From a virus: a DNA stretch of 64,000 bases. A program made the position numbers and the translations under genes. Below the pieces are notes generated by a model. It ran no database searches, was not told where the DNA came from, and saw nothing but the letters and a program-made list of their open reading frames with translations. Positions within the stretch are counted from its first letter, which is position 1, and each line of letters begins with the position of its first letter. Shown in pieces: positions 1 to 9,392 of this stretch. Location: IMG/VR virus record IMGVR_UViG_3300050821_001373, positions 1 to 64,000 of that record; one strand, given 5' to 3'.

Positions 1-259
1 CATCAGAATACCACGTCGAGCCGAATCCGAGCATGATCGCGCCTTCGAGCTTCTTCTCGCCAATCACCCCAATTATCCCGCGCGGACCGGCATCAGTCGC
101 CGCGATGTTTTCCGGATCAAGCAGTCGGTCAATGTGATGATCCACCTTCCGCTCCGAGAGTGGCAGCATGCCATTTTCTGAATGCGCGAGCCGAAACATG
201 CGCCAGATTTCGCTCTTGTCGTCAGGCACTGCGGCTCGAACGGTGGAAGGCTGAGTCAT
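1..259 (-). CDS. GNAT-like N-acetyltransferase, N-terminal part (runs off left edge)
   Basis: Reading leftward from ATG 257-259 gives 86 codons with no stop before the window edge. The start MTQPSTVRAAVPDD, followed by a helix with several charged residues and then GIIGVIGEKKLEGAIMLGFG, matches the beta1-alpha1...beta4 layout of GNAT acetyltransferases. Its start overlaps the stop of the preceding virion gene (TGATG), so it ends the tail operon as far as visible. GNAT genes are common next to phage tail genes, with unknown targets. The acetyl-CoA-binding motif would lie outside the window, so the assignment rests on the N-terminal half. Confidence 0.6.
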   Translation of the reverse strand, partial: MTQPSTVRAAVPDDKSEIWRMFRLAHSENGMLPLSERKVDHHIDRLLDPENIAATDAGPRGIIGVIGEKKLEGAIMLGFGSTWYSD

Positions 260-1449
260 CAGTTTTTCTTCGGCCCCGGGAGTGATTTGAGCTTTTTCAC
301 GGTCTTGGCGCGGACATGCTTCACGACGGCATCGAGCACCTTATGGCCGGTGTCAAGGTCGCCATGCTTGGCAATGATCGCGTCGGGCGGAATCACTGCC
401 TCGCCGGAGGCCGCCACGATTGGAACGGCATCTGTCGCCACTGGAGGCGCGCCCATTGGGGCGCCGCTGATCGGGCCGCCGGCTGCCTTGCGGGGCTGAT
501 CCAGTCCGTATTCCCGCGCCAGTGCCGCCCAGCCAGCTTGCGAGTTTCCCTCGCCGAGACCGGATAGAATGTCAGCAGGGATCACATATGCGCCAGAGCC
601 CACGCTGATGTCCTTGTTGTCGGTCCGACCACCCGTGTCACCGGGGATATAGCCTTCGTGAACCGGGCCGCCATCAGCCTTATATACGCGAATTGCCGAC
701 CTGATTGCACCGCCGTGCTTGTGGCCGAAGCTGTTCGGCAATCTCGATGTCCAGTAGGACACGTCATGCGGATTGATTTCCGCGGCCGGGTCAAAGTCCG
801 GATGAGACGGCGGCGTATACTGCGCCATTGGATTGTCCATTTTGGACAGGTTCTCCCGCAACAATGCCGGATCAACCTCCTGCGGGGCCCACCGGGTGCG
901 CTCGAAATCAGACACCACCTGACCGCTGTTCGCCGCGACAGGTTTCGCCTGCGTGTTGACCGAGCGATAGGCGTTACCTGGAAGCGGTGATTCCCCGACC
1001 TTCTTGAACTGGCCCGTAAATTGATTGCGCCGGCTATCAATCGCCATGCGAAGCGCTGGGGCTGCCTCACCCGCTGTTGCCCTCTCTATCGGACCGACGC
1101 CCGGAATCATTCCGGCCATACCTTGGACAGCGCCCATCTTGTCGCCAGTAGCATTCGCATAGACCGCATCAGCGGCCGATCCGGCGATGCCCATTGGGCT
1201 CATGCCGAGAATGCCACCGACACCTTGGCGAAGATGCCGCGCGACATCAGGGCGAGCCCCGATATACTCCATGGCATCCTGAAATGCATTCCCGATCCTC
1301 TGTGTCGGAGAGGGCGCAGGGCCAGCAGATATCTCGCCAAACGGACGGTTGAATTGAACCGAATCCGGCGAATCGAGTTCGCCACCGTCAGCCTTGCGGG
1401 CCCGGCGAGCGATTCTGAGTGCGGTGGTAACTGCGCTTTTCTTCGCCAT
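259..1449 (-). CDS. Virion-associated protein of unknown function
   Basis: A 396-residue protein starting MAKKSAVTTALRIARRARKADGG, a basic leader ending in a 'KADGG' patch. A second such patch, YKADGGPVHEGYIPGDTGG, lies near residue 255. Related glycine-rich patches occur in the internal virion proteins at 59.7-64 kb. The middle (about 70-130) is small, hydrophobic and Gly/Ala-rich, as in internal or ejected virion proteins. It is the second to last gene seen in the tail operon, three bases after its upstream neighbour. No enzymatic motif is visible. Confidence 0.6.
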   Translation of the reverse strand: MAKKSAVTTALRIARRARKADGGELDSPDSVQFNRPFGEISAGPAPSPTQRIGNAFQDAMEYIGARPDVARHLRQGVGGILGMSPMGIAGSAADAVYANATGDKMGAVQGMAGMIPGVGPIERATAGEAAPALRMAIDSRRNQFTGQFKKVGESPLPGNAYRSVNTQAKPVAANSGQVVSDFERTRWAPQEVDPALLRENLSKMDNPMAQYTPPSHPDFDPAAEINPHDVSYWTSRLPNSFGHKHGGAIRSAIRVYKADGGPVHEGYIPGDTGGRTDNKDISVGSGAYVIPADILSGLGEGNSQAGWAALAREYGLDQPRKAAGGPISGAPMGAPPVATDAVPIVAASGEAVIPPDAIIAKHGDLDTGHKVLDAVVKHVRAKTVKKLKSLPGPKKN

Positions 1450-1451
1450 GA

Positions 1452-1706
1452 TCAGACCCGATAGAGGGGGATTTTGTAGGCAGTGCCATTCACGGTGATC
1501 GTCAGGAACGCAGTCGGATTCGCCGGCAGCGTCGCGGCCCCAGCAGTAGCCGTGGCGGTGATCGAGCTCGATGCCTGCGGGAACAAGGTCTGCAACACCG
1601 TCACGAGCTGTGACAGCACCTGGTTGCGCAACTGGTCCGCCGTGGCCTGCGCGCCTGCGCTGCCGCCACCGCCCAGACTGCCAATGAAGTCCTGATCGCC
1701 TGCCAT
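1452..1706 (-). CDS. Small tail-operon protein, unknown function
   Basis: 84 residues: a Gly/Ser-rich start, an amphipathic helical stretch (QLRNQVLSQLVTVLQTLF) and a beta-rich end (TAFLTITVNGTAYKIPLYRV). The ATG lies one base after the stop of the gp10-like gene. Its size and position suit a small tail-completion or accessory subunit, but I do not recognise the family. Confidence 0.55.
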   Translation of the reverse strand: MAGDQDFIGSLGGGGSAGAQATADQLRNQVLSQLVTVLQTLFPQASSSITATATAGAATLPANPTAFLTITVNGTAYKIPLYRV

Positions 1707-3728
1707 TTACCGCCTTCCCATCTCTGCAACACGGATGCGCAAGTTCCCAAGTCTCCAGAAGGACCCTAGGTCGGACGAGGTGATTGTGAGCGAAATCTGC
1801 CGCCCTCGCAGCCTTAGATTAATGTATTCGATGGCGCTTGTCATGTTGAATGGCCCGTAAGTCGTTGGAGATCCATTCGGATAGTCCACCGCGTTAATCG
1901 TTATCTGCACCGAGGCGGTCTGCGACCCGTTGAACAGGCCCCATTTCATGTCCGGCCAGAGCCAGTCTACGAACGGGATTTTCTGCCCCTCGCTAAGCAC
2001 GAAATACCCGGTCGTGAAGGTCGAAACCATCGGCTGCCCATCGGCGTCCGGCGAGGTCTCATGCTGGTAGACCAGCCCGGTCGGAGTGGTGCCGATCGAG
2101 GATCCGAGGATGGATTGGTCGATCCACGCCGAGCGCGGAAGTAGCCCGTAATCCCACTCCCCGCTCAGCACGTTGAGCTTGACATAGCTGTCGTTCTCAC
2201 CAGTGCTTGCCAGAGAGGGGTAGAACCACGAAACCTCATCATATTCGGAGTTTGCTGCGGCGACGATCCTGTTCTGAAATGCGGTGTTGAGGTTTTGAAA
2301 CACCACATCCCAGACCGAGCACGGGATTTGCTGGACGCCATTGCCGGACAGCACGAAGAACTGCCCGAGGCTCATCCAGAACACGTTGCCCTGCTGTGCC
2401 GTGAACGCGTGCGGACCGATCAGGCCACAGCCGGACGAAAGCTTGTTGAAGCCGAACACGAACGGCGGCCCGAGATACTGCATCGCGTAGATGTCGAGAT
2501 CAGTCCAGAGCAATGCCTGCTGTGGGCCTTGCGTGCCACCCACAATCAACGATCCAGTGGGGATACGGAACGAACCAGCCTGTGTCTGGTCTGTCACAGT
2601 CCAGTTGGTGAAGTCCTGACTGTCAGACCATCGGACCGTCAGCGGGTCTTGCTGTTGCCCGGTCGAGGTCGAGCCGTAGGCCACCAGGATTTGCTCCGGC
2701 ATCGCAACGAAGATGCCGTTGTTGAATGCCGGCCCGGTCGAGATGAGCTGTGCGGTCTGCTGGCCGGAGTTGGGCTGCCAGTAATATATCGCGCCGCCGA
2801 TCGGGTTGGCGAGCAGGTCCTGCCCCCAGTTGTCCAACTCCCAGTCGTCCGCCGTGATCGCGGTTCCGGTCTGAGAAGCCGGCACAACGCCCGTTCCGTA
2901 GCCGCCAAGTCCGTAACCACCCAGCCCATAGCCTACGCCAACGGCCGCAGGACCGAGCGAAATGTAATAGACGAGTTGAGCCTGGCCGCCGTTCATCGCA
3001 ACCGAGGTCCCGCTCGAGGCCGCCACATCGCCAGAGATATTGAACGTGTTCGCGCTCGGAACGGTGCTGATCGAATAAATTCCATCGATCGTGATGCCGC
3101 CGACCGTCGTCGGAATTGGAAACTGAAAGGGGTCTCCCGGCGATTGACCGTGGTTGTTCAGCGTAACCAGAACCGTCGAACTGCCTGCCGATGTGGTGAA
3201 CGACGGCACAGCACCGCCGCTCACTACCGCTGATGTCGCACTGGATGTTGCCGTGATCTGGTAGCTGTTCACGCCAGTCACTTGGACGATCGGGTACAGG
3301 CCCTGCAACAGCAACCCACCGACCGAGATCGGAGTGTTGAAAAACACCGCGTCAAACGTCGTGACGTTGCTGATGTTCGGGTCTACGATCGTAACCGTCG
3401 GGCTTCCATTCGTCGTCGAGAAGTTCGGCGAGAAATTCGAAGTCAGGGTCTGCGGCGTGATGTCCTGAAGATTTCCGTTCGTGATGACGTTGAGCTGAGA
3501 GGTGGTTCCGATCGCGAGGTGACTGATAGCATTCAGGTCCGCCCAGCTATGCAGGCACCGCGGAATGCCGGACAGCGCGAACGGATAGAACCGGCTCCAG
3601 CCTCCCAGCTTCTGCGGCAGCTTGTCCTTCCAGCGGATCAGATTGCATGACGAAATCCCCGACTGGTTCAGTGTCGGGGTGATCTCGGCCTGTACGCCGG
3701 GGACTAGCTTGAGCGATACCTCTGGCAT
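1707..3728 (-). CDS. P22 gp10-like tail hub / DNA-stabilisation protein
   Basis: 673 residues, long for the gp10 family (about 470). It opens MPEVSLKLVPGVQAEITPTLN and continues through repeated beta-strand blocks with many aromatic residues (WSDSQDFTNWTV, NVFWMSLGQFFVLSG, YDEVSWFYPS). This pattern is typical of the beta-propeller proteins that close the podovirus portal tunnel. An extra Gly/Tyr-rich low-complexity patch (GYGLGGYGLGGYGTG) and beta repeats near residues 100-260 explain the added length. It overlaps its upstream neighbour at the stop/start (ATGA-type). The assignment rests on overall layout and position next to gp4-like genes. Confidence 0.55.
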   Translation of the reverse strand: MPEVSLKLVPGVQAEITPTLNQSGISSCNLIRWKDKLPQKLGGWSRFYPFALSGIPRCLHSWADLNAISHLAIGTTSQLNVITNGNLQDITPQTLTSNFSPNFSTTNGSPTVTIVDPNISNVTTFDAVFFNTPISVGGLLLQGLYPIVQVTGVNSYQITATSSATSAVVSGGAVPSFTTSAGSSTVLVTLNNHGQSPGDPFQFPIPTTVGGITIDGIYSISTVPSANTFNISGDVAASSGTSVAMNGGQAQLVYYISLGPAAVGVGYGLGGYGLGGYGTGVVPASQTGTAITADDWELDNWGQDLLANPIGGAIYYWQPNSGQQTAQLISTGPAFNNGIFVAMPEQILVAYGSTSTGQQQDPLTVRWSDSQDFTNWTVTDQTQAGSFRIPTGSLIVGGTQGPQQALLWTDLDIYAMQYLGPPFVFGFNKLSSGCGLIGPHAFTAQQGNVFWMSLGQFFVLSGNGVQQIPCSVWDVVFQNLNTAFQNRIVAAANSEYDEVSWFYPSLASTGENDSYVKLNVLSGEWDYGLLPRSAWIDQSILGSSIGTTPTGLVYQHETSPDADGQPMVSTFTTGYFVLSEGQKIPFVDWLWPDMKWGLFNGSQTASVQITINAVDYPNGSPTTYGPFNMTSAIEYINLRLRGRQISLTITSSDLGSFWRLGNLRIRVAEMGRR

Positions 3729-4717
3729 CAGGACGCCTTGATCACCGCAATGCCGGTCACCTGCGAGGGCTGGACGTTCGGGTGTGACCCACCCCCGCCT
3801 TGCGATGCATTGTTGATGCTGACTCCAGTCACATTGTTCTGTGTCACGGACGTTCCGCTAGCGGCTAGACCGTTGCCGCCACCGCCAGATACACCGACAG
3901 TCTGCGTTGCAGCGGTTGGTGATATGACGTGCGCGTGTCCTGGGTCGTTAAGCGAGTTAGGATGCGAGTGAGAAGGTATCTGCGAAGTTGCCAACGTGAC
4001 GCCCTGATTGTCTGCCGCAGCCCCAATCGTCTGTCCGTTGAGACCGCCGATCCCTGCCGTGATGCGCGTTCCCGTGCCATCATAGGGCAGCGCCACTCGA
4101 CCTCGGTGATCAGGGACCGCGAACGTGGTGCTGCCGTTGCCGCCAAACGAACTGCCGAGCCGCGCGCCGAGATACGGATAGTCCGAGAAATTATAAACCG
4201 TGCCGTCGCACAGCAAGAACGGCGGCTTCGTGCACAACAATACCCACGCTGGCATGGCCGATAGACCAGCCCACATCTCGATATGCCCAACGCGGCCCAT
4301 GTTCACAAACCGGACGTTGGTGCCGTCGCTGTAGATGTGCTGCACGTCGCCCCGGTCGATGCATATCACCTCTCCAGAGCCCGCCGCGCGGAGGATGAGC
4401 ACTTGACCGCTAGCCGTCGTCAGGTTCTCGACGATGTAGTATCCCGGAAGTGGGAGCGTGACCTGCACGTTTGTCGTCAATGTTCCGGTGAAACGGAGTA
4501 CCGCGTTCTGCGCTTGGGTCGGGCCTCCGGATGGAGTCGGCGTGCCAGCGGGTGCAGTGAGCGTGATGTTGGAAGATGCCACCCCAATGCTCTGAACTCC
4601 ACCGAGATAGCCGTCCATGGAATTGAAATCGCCGTTTACCGGGATATTCCACGTGCCAACGTTCGAGCCGAGCAGGGGCAGCGATAGCAAGATGTTCGTT
4701 GAGGTCGGGTCAGCCAT
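3728..4717 (-). CDS. Phage tail collar domain protein
   Basis: 329 residues. Residues about 140-220 carry the collar-domain signature: GHIEMWAGLSAMPAWVLLCTK, then LLCDGTVYNFSDYPYLGARLG and TFAVPDHRGRVALPYDGTG. Collar domains form trimeric fibre tips or short tail fibres. The N-terminal 130 residues look like a virion-attachment region and the C-terminal Gly/Ser/His-rich part (QIPSHSHP, GGGGSHPNVQPS) is typical of the family's receptor-facing end. It is encoded between the adaptor and gp10-like genes. Confidence 0.85.
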   Translation of the reverse strand: MADPTSTNILLSLPLLGSNVGTWNIPVNGDFNSMDGYLGGVQSIGVASSNITLTAPAGTPTPSGGPTQAQNAVLRFTGTLTTNVQVTLPLPGYYIVENLTTASGQVLILRAAGSGEVICIDRGDVQHIYSDGTNVRFVNMGRVGHIEMWAGLSAMPAWVLLCTKPPFLLCDGTVYNFSDYPYLGARLGSSFGGNGSTTFAVPDHRGRVALPYDGTGTRITAGIGGLNGQTIGAAADNQGVTLATSQIPSHSHPNSLNDPGHAHVISPTAATQTVGVSGGGGNGLAASGTSVTQNNVTGVSINNASQGGGGSHPNVQPSQVTGIAVIKAS

Positions 4718-4723
4718 GTTTTA

Positions 4724-5437
4724 CTACCTGCTCGGTGTTGCTGCCGGGGTCGGCGACAGTGAGGCCCAAGCCCCGGCCGCGTAGCGCTTTCTGAACTCCT
4801 CCATAGAGATAGCAGATTTCAGCGCCTGATACTGCGATTCCCACGAAAGCGCCTGCTGTGGATTGTCGGATTGCGCGCCCCAGTTCTGCTGATATCCAGA
4901 CATGAAGATCATCGTCGCCGCGAACCAAAGCTGCGGCACAAACAGCGTCAGATAGGTCTGCGGGTTGAGCGCGCTCAACGGCGTTGGCCTTATGGTGCCG
5001 ATCACCTCAAGCGTATACGCCCCGTCAGGCCATGCCGGGCCGACCACGATCGTCTGATCCGTAATCATGGCGAAGTTGGCCGGCGCGCCGGTGTAGCTCG
5101 GCGAGCCTCCCACCGCGTCGAGGAAGTCTCGCGAGATCGGCAAAAGCTGCATCCGCGTCCCGACGTCGGGATTTGTGGTCCCGGCCGGAGTGATCAGGTT
5201 GATCCCGTTCGTCACCACAAACGTACCGTTGTTCTGCGGGAGCGTGAAGTTACGGTTTCCGATCGAGAGCGCAGCCGAGTCCCGCGTCACCGTCGCCAGC
5301 AGGTCGAGCTCGCTGTAGATCCGCTGCTCGGCATAGTCGATGCACGACGGCAGAATGCCAACGAAGTTCGGGTCCGTCGATTGGACCACGATCTCGTTGG
5401 CTAGGGCTTGGACCCATGAGGTGTAAGTGTAGCTCAC
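4724..5437 (-). CDS. Phage head-tail adaptor-like protein
   Basis: 237 residues from a GTG start that overlaps the previous stop. The N-terminus (SWVQALANEIVVQS, then FVGILPSCIDYAEQRIYSELDLLA) and the later Trp/Tyr-rich helical C-terminus (QLWFAATMIFMSGYQQNWG) match the adaptor family that sits under the portal. A second protein of this general kind lies at 9389-10078. It is followed within 7 bases by the collar gene. Confidence 0.65.
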   Translation of the reverse strand: MSYTYTSWVQALANEIVVQSTDPNFVGILPSCIDYAEQRIYSELDLLATVTRDSAALSIGNRNFTLPQNNGTFVVTNGINLITPAGTTNPDVGTRMQLLPISRDFLDAVGGSPSYTGAPANFAMITDQTIVVGPAWPDGAYTLEVIGTIRPTPLSALNPQTYLTLFVPQLWFAATMIFMSGYQQNWGAQSDNPQQALSWESQYQALKSAISMEEFRKRYAAGAWASLSPTPAATPSR

Positions 5438-5631
5438 CTCATATCACCACGGCAATCAGCGTGGATGGTGCGAGAAATGCGCAATCCCTGCTGGTTCGTG
5501 TCCATCTTTTCTGTGATCTTTTGCTGCCGCGCGGTCTCACACGCTTGCATCGTTGCATACTCGTGTTTTTCGGTGGTCGGTCCCACGTCCTGCTGGAGCC
5601 AGACAAACGTTAGGATGAAAAATGGTGTCAT
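5434..5631 (-). CDS. Small protein with N-terminal hydrophobic segment
   Basis: 65 residues: a hydrophobic start (MTPFFILTFVWLQQ) and a polar, Lys/Arg-rich remainder. It has a good ribosome site (GGAGGACTAA-ATG), follows the exported fibre gene directly, and its stop overlaps the adaptor start. It may be secreted or membrane-anchored; the function is unknown. Confidence 0.6.
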   Translation of the reverse strand: MTPFFILTFVWLQQDVGPTTEKHEYATMQACETARQQKITEKMDTNQQGLRISRTIHADCRGDMR

Positions 5632-5643
5632 TTAGTCCTCCGG

Positions 5644-8508
5644 TTAGCATAACGTAGTACAAACGATGCCAAAGTTTGAGTTCTGGACTACGCCGGGACC
5701 AGCAGGGGTAGTCCCGCCCGGGATAGTCGTTCCGCTGGTTAGAAGTCTTGCCCCACCAGTGGGCGTAGATGCCGCCGGTGTGTTTATTGGAGCCCCGGTA
5801 TAAGACGCATTAGTGAGAATGTATCCACCATTCCTGATCGCGTAGGCCACGCCAAGTGTGACATTAGCCGAAAATGCAATGTTACCTGATATCTGGATCC
5901 CGTTGCACATCGAACTGCAGAAGAGGATGGTTTGTGCAGTCATTGCAGCACCTGTGCCCACCACCAAAGTGGTCAGCCCAAACGTAGCTCTTCCGTTCGC
6001 ATCTGCAAAGAACAAGCAGTCGTTATTACCCTGCGGGTTCCACTGAGCAGACCCGAAGAAGTCATAGATAACGACTTGGTGTCCGTAGAATTGACAAGTG
6101 GCGGCCGTATTTGCGCTGTTGCACGCTAGCACTGGAGCGAAACCAAGATTCCAGTTGTGAATGACGATGCTACCATCACCGGCGTTCCAGCACGTTCCTG
6201 CGTTGGACCAAGTGATGGACCCGCGGTAATTGACCGTCAGGTAACATCCGACGCTGGATCCAGTTTGAGCTATGGACTCAGAGATCGTATTTGTGCCGCC
6301 AGCATAAATCCCAATCGCGCAAGCATTGTAGCCACCGCCATCCCACTGGGTGCCAATCAGATTAACCGCCGTCTGGACGTTCTTCAGACAGTCTGCCGCA
6401 GCACTGCCGAAGCCTCCGTTGCTATCACTTCCATCCTGCCGAACGCAAAGCTCGGGAGAGTTTCCCCTGCCTGGAATGAGCCAACGGATCTGATCGCTGA
6501 GCTGCCAGACGTTGTTCTGCGAATAAACACTGCGGCTCGCGCCCGGCCACATGTAAATCTCAGGAGCGATCTGCCAGTCAGTGAACGTTCCAGACCCTCC
6601 AACCGTGTCAACAGTCAGGGTAAACGTCGTGCCCGAATAGGTCGCAAGACCTGCCATCCAATTCGCAGTGTTGGCGAGCGAATAGACCCGATAGCGCTGG
6701 GCGGTGTCGATCGTCAGGCCGGCTGCCGTGGTGAACGCCTTCGAGCCCGTACCTATCGTAAAGCTGGTGGTGCTGGACGCGAACTGAGGCAAGAGCATTT
6801 TGGTCTTGCCGAGATCATCGTTCTTCACCCGGAAAGCGCAGCCGGACGTATAGCCAGACGGTGCGTTGAACGTAACAGCGTAAAAGGCCGCCCCGCTTAG
6901 AGCCAATGTCTGCTGGCAATCAGATGAGGTGCTCGTATAGGCAGCAGTCTTGGCGAGACGTGCGTTAGTCAGGACGCCAGCCACCGCCGCAACCGTACAT
7001 GTTCCGCTGCTGGAGATGTTGCAGGTGCCGGAGGTGGTGATACCAGAGCCGGGCGAAATGGTGACATTGGTCACTGACCCGGCAGAGTTCCAAGCCGGCG
7101 TAGATGCGCCCATGGTCAGCACTTGGCCGTTGGTGCCCGCCGCCAGTGCCTGCCAGCCCGTGCCGCCGGCCGCGCGGTACAGGATCGAGCCCGTGCCGGA
7201 GCCAATCACGTCAAGAACCGAACTCGGAGTGTTCGCGCTCGGTGCCGCAGAGCCGCCGGAGACGTTCGCGAGCACATTGCCGGTAGCGATCGATGCGAGG
7301 CTGACCGTTCCTGTCGTGGTGATCGGGCCGCCAGTCAGGCCAGCGCCGGTCGCGACGTTGGTCACGGTACCGGTACCGGCAACCGTAACCCATGACGGGT
7401 TCGCCGCCGCGCCGTTGGTCTGCAGCACCTGCCCAGACGTGCCGGGAGTGAGCGGGACCCAGGTCGAGGCATTGCGGTAGAGAATGCTGCCCTGCGTCGT
7501 CCCGAGCATATCGAAGACATTGGACGCGGACAACGCGGACGGAATTGCTGTGCCGCCGGAGTTATTGCCCAGCACCGAGTTATTGGAGATTGAGGGCAAT
7601 TGCGCCAGCATGACATTGCCGGCGATATCGGCGAATGTCGGCTGGCTTGCGGTGAACGCGCCAGCGGTAGAAAGCGAGCGCAACCATTGGCTTGCCGTGG
7701 CATTGATCGCGTTGACGCAGCCCAATGCAGCCAATTGGCTCGCCGGGCATTGCGTCGGAGCAATTGAGCCGCTAATGTCCGCAAATGACGGTTGCGACAA
7801 TTGGGGGATGCCGCTCGTGGAGATATTGCGGACCCAATTGCTCGCAACGGCGGTATTGGCCTGCACACCACCCAATGTCGAGGTTGATGGATTGGGAAGA
7901 TCAGCCCCCACCAGTGCCCGGAACGTCGGAGCCGACGCAGCGCCTGTGGTCGGTCCGGACCACAACGTGTTCGCGGCCTGCGTCGCCAGCGATCCGGTCA
8001 ATGTGCCGTTGGACGTAACCGGGCTTCCCGTCACGTTGAAGATGCCCGGCAGCGCGAGGCCGACCGAAGTCACCGTGCCAGTGCCGGACAGCGTCACCCA
8101 AGACAGGTGCCCTGATCCGTCCGTGGTCAGAACCTGGTTGTTCGCGCCGTTCGTTCCCGGAAGCTGGAACAGAACCGATCCGGCTGCTGATGGCACAGTG
8201 ATCGCCGCAGCGCCCGAGGTAGCGCCGTTCAGCGTGAGAGAGCCGCCCGTTCCGCCGTTGAGGCCCAGCGTCGGCGCCACGGTCGCCACCCAGCCCGAAA
8301 CGCCACGGTTGAGGATCGTGCCTTGACCCGAGCCGAACCCGCGATCAAGCAAAGTGGACTGCGAGTAGAACCCCGGCAATCCGGTCGTTGCCTGCCCGTT
8401 GCCGCACACGAACCCGGTCGTGGGCTGGCCCGAGCATCCGCTCTGCGCCTGCGCCGAGGACGCCGCCATGATCAGAGCAGCACCGAGCCAGAGAGCTTTC
8501 ATTTTCAT
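5644..8508 (-). CDS. Long tail-fibre-like protein with Sec signal peptide
   Basis: 954 residues. It begins MKMKALWLGAALIMAASS and an AQA cleavage site near residue 22, a textbook type I signal peptide. The next 450 residues are fibre-type repeats (GTGTVTSVGLALPG, LATQAANTLWSGPTTGAASAP, FRALVGADLP, repeated QVLTxGxxxPxW blocks). The last 300 are beta-helix-like and cysteine-rich. I count 20 cysteines after the predicted cleavage site, an even number, and the protein ends IVCTTLC. It sits in the tail operon between 8512-8970 and 5434-5631. A signal peptide is not expected for a tail fibre assembled in the cytoplasm. Confidence 0.75.
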   Translation of the reverse strand: MKMKALWLGAALIMAASSAQAQSGCSGQPTTGFVCGNGQATTGLPGFYSQSTLLDRGFGSGQGTILNRGVSGWVATVAPTLGLNGGTGGSLTLNGATSGAAAITVPSAAGSVLFQLPGTNGANNQVLTTDGSGHLSWVTLSGTGTVTSVGLALPGIFNVTGSPVTSNGTLTGSLATQAANTLWSGPTTGAASAPTFRALVGADLPNPSTSTLGGVQANTAVASNWVRNISTSGIPQLSQPSFADISGSIAPTQCPASQLAALGCVNAINATASQWLRSLSTAGAFTASQPTFADIAGNVMLAQLPSISNNSVLGNNSGGTAIPSALSASNVFDMLGTTQGSILYRNASTWVPLTPGTSGQVLQTNGAAANPSWVTVAGTGTVTNVATGAGLTGGPITTTGTVSLASIATGNVLANVSGGSAAPSANTPSSVLDVIGSGTGSILYRAAGGTGWQALAAGTNGQVLTMGASTPAWNSAGSVTNVTISPGSGITTSGTCNISSSGTCTVAAVAGVLTNARLAKTAAYTSTSSDCQQTLALSGAAFYAVTFNAPSGYTSGCAFRVKNDDLGKTKMLLPQFASSTTSFTIGTGSKAFTTAAGLTIDTAQRYRVYSLANTANWMAGLATYSGTTFTLTVDTVGGSGTFTDWQIAPEIYMWPGASRSVYSQNNVWQLSDQIRWLIPGRGNSPELCVRQDGSDSNGGFGSAAADCLKNVQTAVNLIGTQWDGGGYNACAIGIYAGGTNTISESIAQTGSSVGCYLTVNYRGSITWSNAGTCWNAGDGSIVIHNWNLGFAPVLACNSANTAATCQFYGHQVVIYDFFGSAQWNPQGNNDCLFFADANGRATFGLTTLVVGTGAAMTAQTILFCSSMCNGIQISGNIAFSANVTLGVAYAIRNGGYILTNASYTGAPINTPAASTPTGGARLLTSGTTIPGGTTPAGPGVVQNSNFGIVCTTLC

Positions 8509-8511
8509 TCG

Positions 8512-8970
8512 CTAACCCGCATCGCTGAGATAGAAGCCGCCACCCAGCGGGTACGGCGTGATCTGGACCCAAGCATAGTTCGTGGTGAGCACAAGCTGCG
8601 AGAGCCCGTCCACCAGTTCGCCACTCGTGAAGGTGATCGTGATGTTGTTCGTCCCGGCGTCGCCTTTGATGTCCTTGATCAGGATTGGCACGCCGCCGTA
8701 GCTAGATGCCAGATTCAACTTGATGCCGGTCGGGGCGCCGACGGCCTTGTTGACCAGCACCTTGCCGATTCCAGCGGGGACCAGATACGGCGAGCCAACC
8801 GTAGCGCCGGTCGTGATGATGACCGAGGCCCCTGTGCCGGCCGGGTTGATGAAGCTGGCGATCACGGACAGCGGCACCCGCTTGGTCGTGCCGCCCTGCA
8901 CAATGACGAACTCGTCATCACCGGTCAGGCCGAGCGCGAGAGGCAAGCTGCTGATCGGTATGTTACTCAT
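8512..8970 (-). CDS. Fibre-associated virion protein, unknown function
   Basis: 152 residues starting MSNIPISSLPLALGLTGDDEF. The sequence GDDEFVIVQGGTTKRVPLSVI is the short N-terminal module often seen at the start of phage fibre or spike proteins, followed by beta-rich sequence (NNITITFTSGELVDGLSQLVL). It has no signal peptide, unlike the fibre gene encoded three bases downstream, and could be its virion adaptor. Confidence 0.6.
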   Translation of the reverse strand: MSNIPISSLPLALGLTGDDEFVIVQGGTTKRVPLSVIASFINPAGTGASVIITTGATVGSPYLVPAGIGKVLVNKAVGAPTGIKLNLASSYGGVPILIKDIKGDAGTNNITITFTSGELVDGLSQLVLTTNYAWVQITPYPLGGGFYLSDAG

Positions 8971-9392
8971 CAGGTCGAGCTCGCCGTGTCCGGGAAATAT
9001 ATCGTTGGTTCATTGGGATCGGGCAGCATCTCTACCCCAATTTCCCAGATGATGTTATCGCCGCCCTCCGTCGTTATGTCCGAGCCAGAGAACGTGCCGG
9101 ATTCCGTAGCGACGAAACTCGGCACAGTCTCTGCATAGTTCTCCGGCCGCGGGTTGGCGATCGGGACCGGATCAGGCGGGATGACGATGGTGCGAAGCTG
9201 GGGTTGCTCGACGTCGAGGCATGTACGGCACACAAGCAGGCGCAGGTTCTGCAGCTTCACGCCGGCCCACTGCGACTGCCAGGTCAAGTCGGAATGATTG
9301 TAAGTAAAATTGCACCGGTCACAGATGGCGAGCGCACGCGGCGACCGCATCGAGACGCGGCCTCTACCCGTTGGATGCCAAGGTCCGGTCAT
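8970..9392 (-). CDS. Zinc-ribbon-like conserved phage virion-operon protein
   Basis: 140 residues. Residues about 24-70 contain two cysteine knuckles, AICDRCNFTYNH and LLVCRTCLDVEQP, separated by a Trp-rich segment (LTWQSQWAGVKLQNL). I recognise this arrangement from phage structural operons, but its role is not established. The C-terminus (about 80-140) is acidic and probably flexible. Its start overlaps the stop of the gp4-like gene (ATGA). Confidence 0.65.
   Translation of the reverse strand: MTGPWHPTGRGRVSMRSPRALAICDRCNFTYNHSDLTWQSQWAGVKLQNLRLLVCRTCLDVEQPQLRTIVIPPDPVPIANPRPENYAETVPSFVATESGTFSGSDITTEGGDNIIWEIGVEMLPDPNEPTIYFPDTASST

Noticed and set aside
2295-3233. 312-codon plus-strand ORF
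   Set aside because: Antisense to the gp10-like gene; composition typical of a shadow frame.
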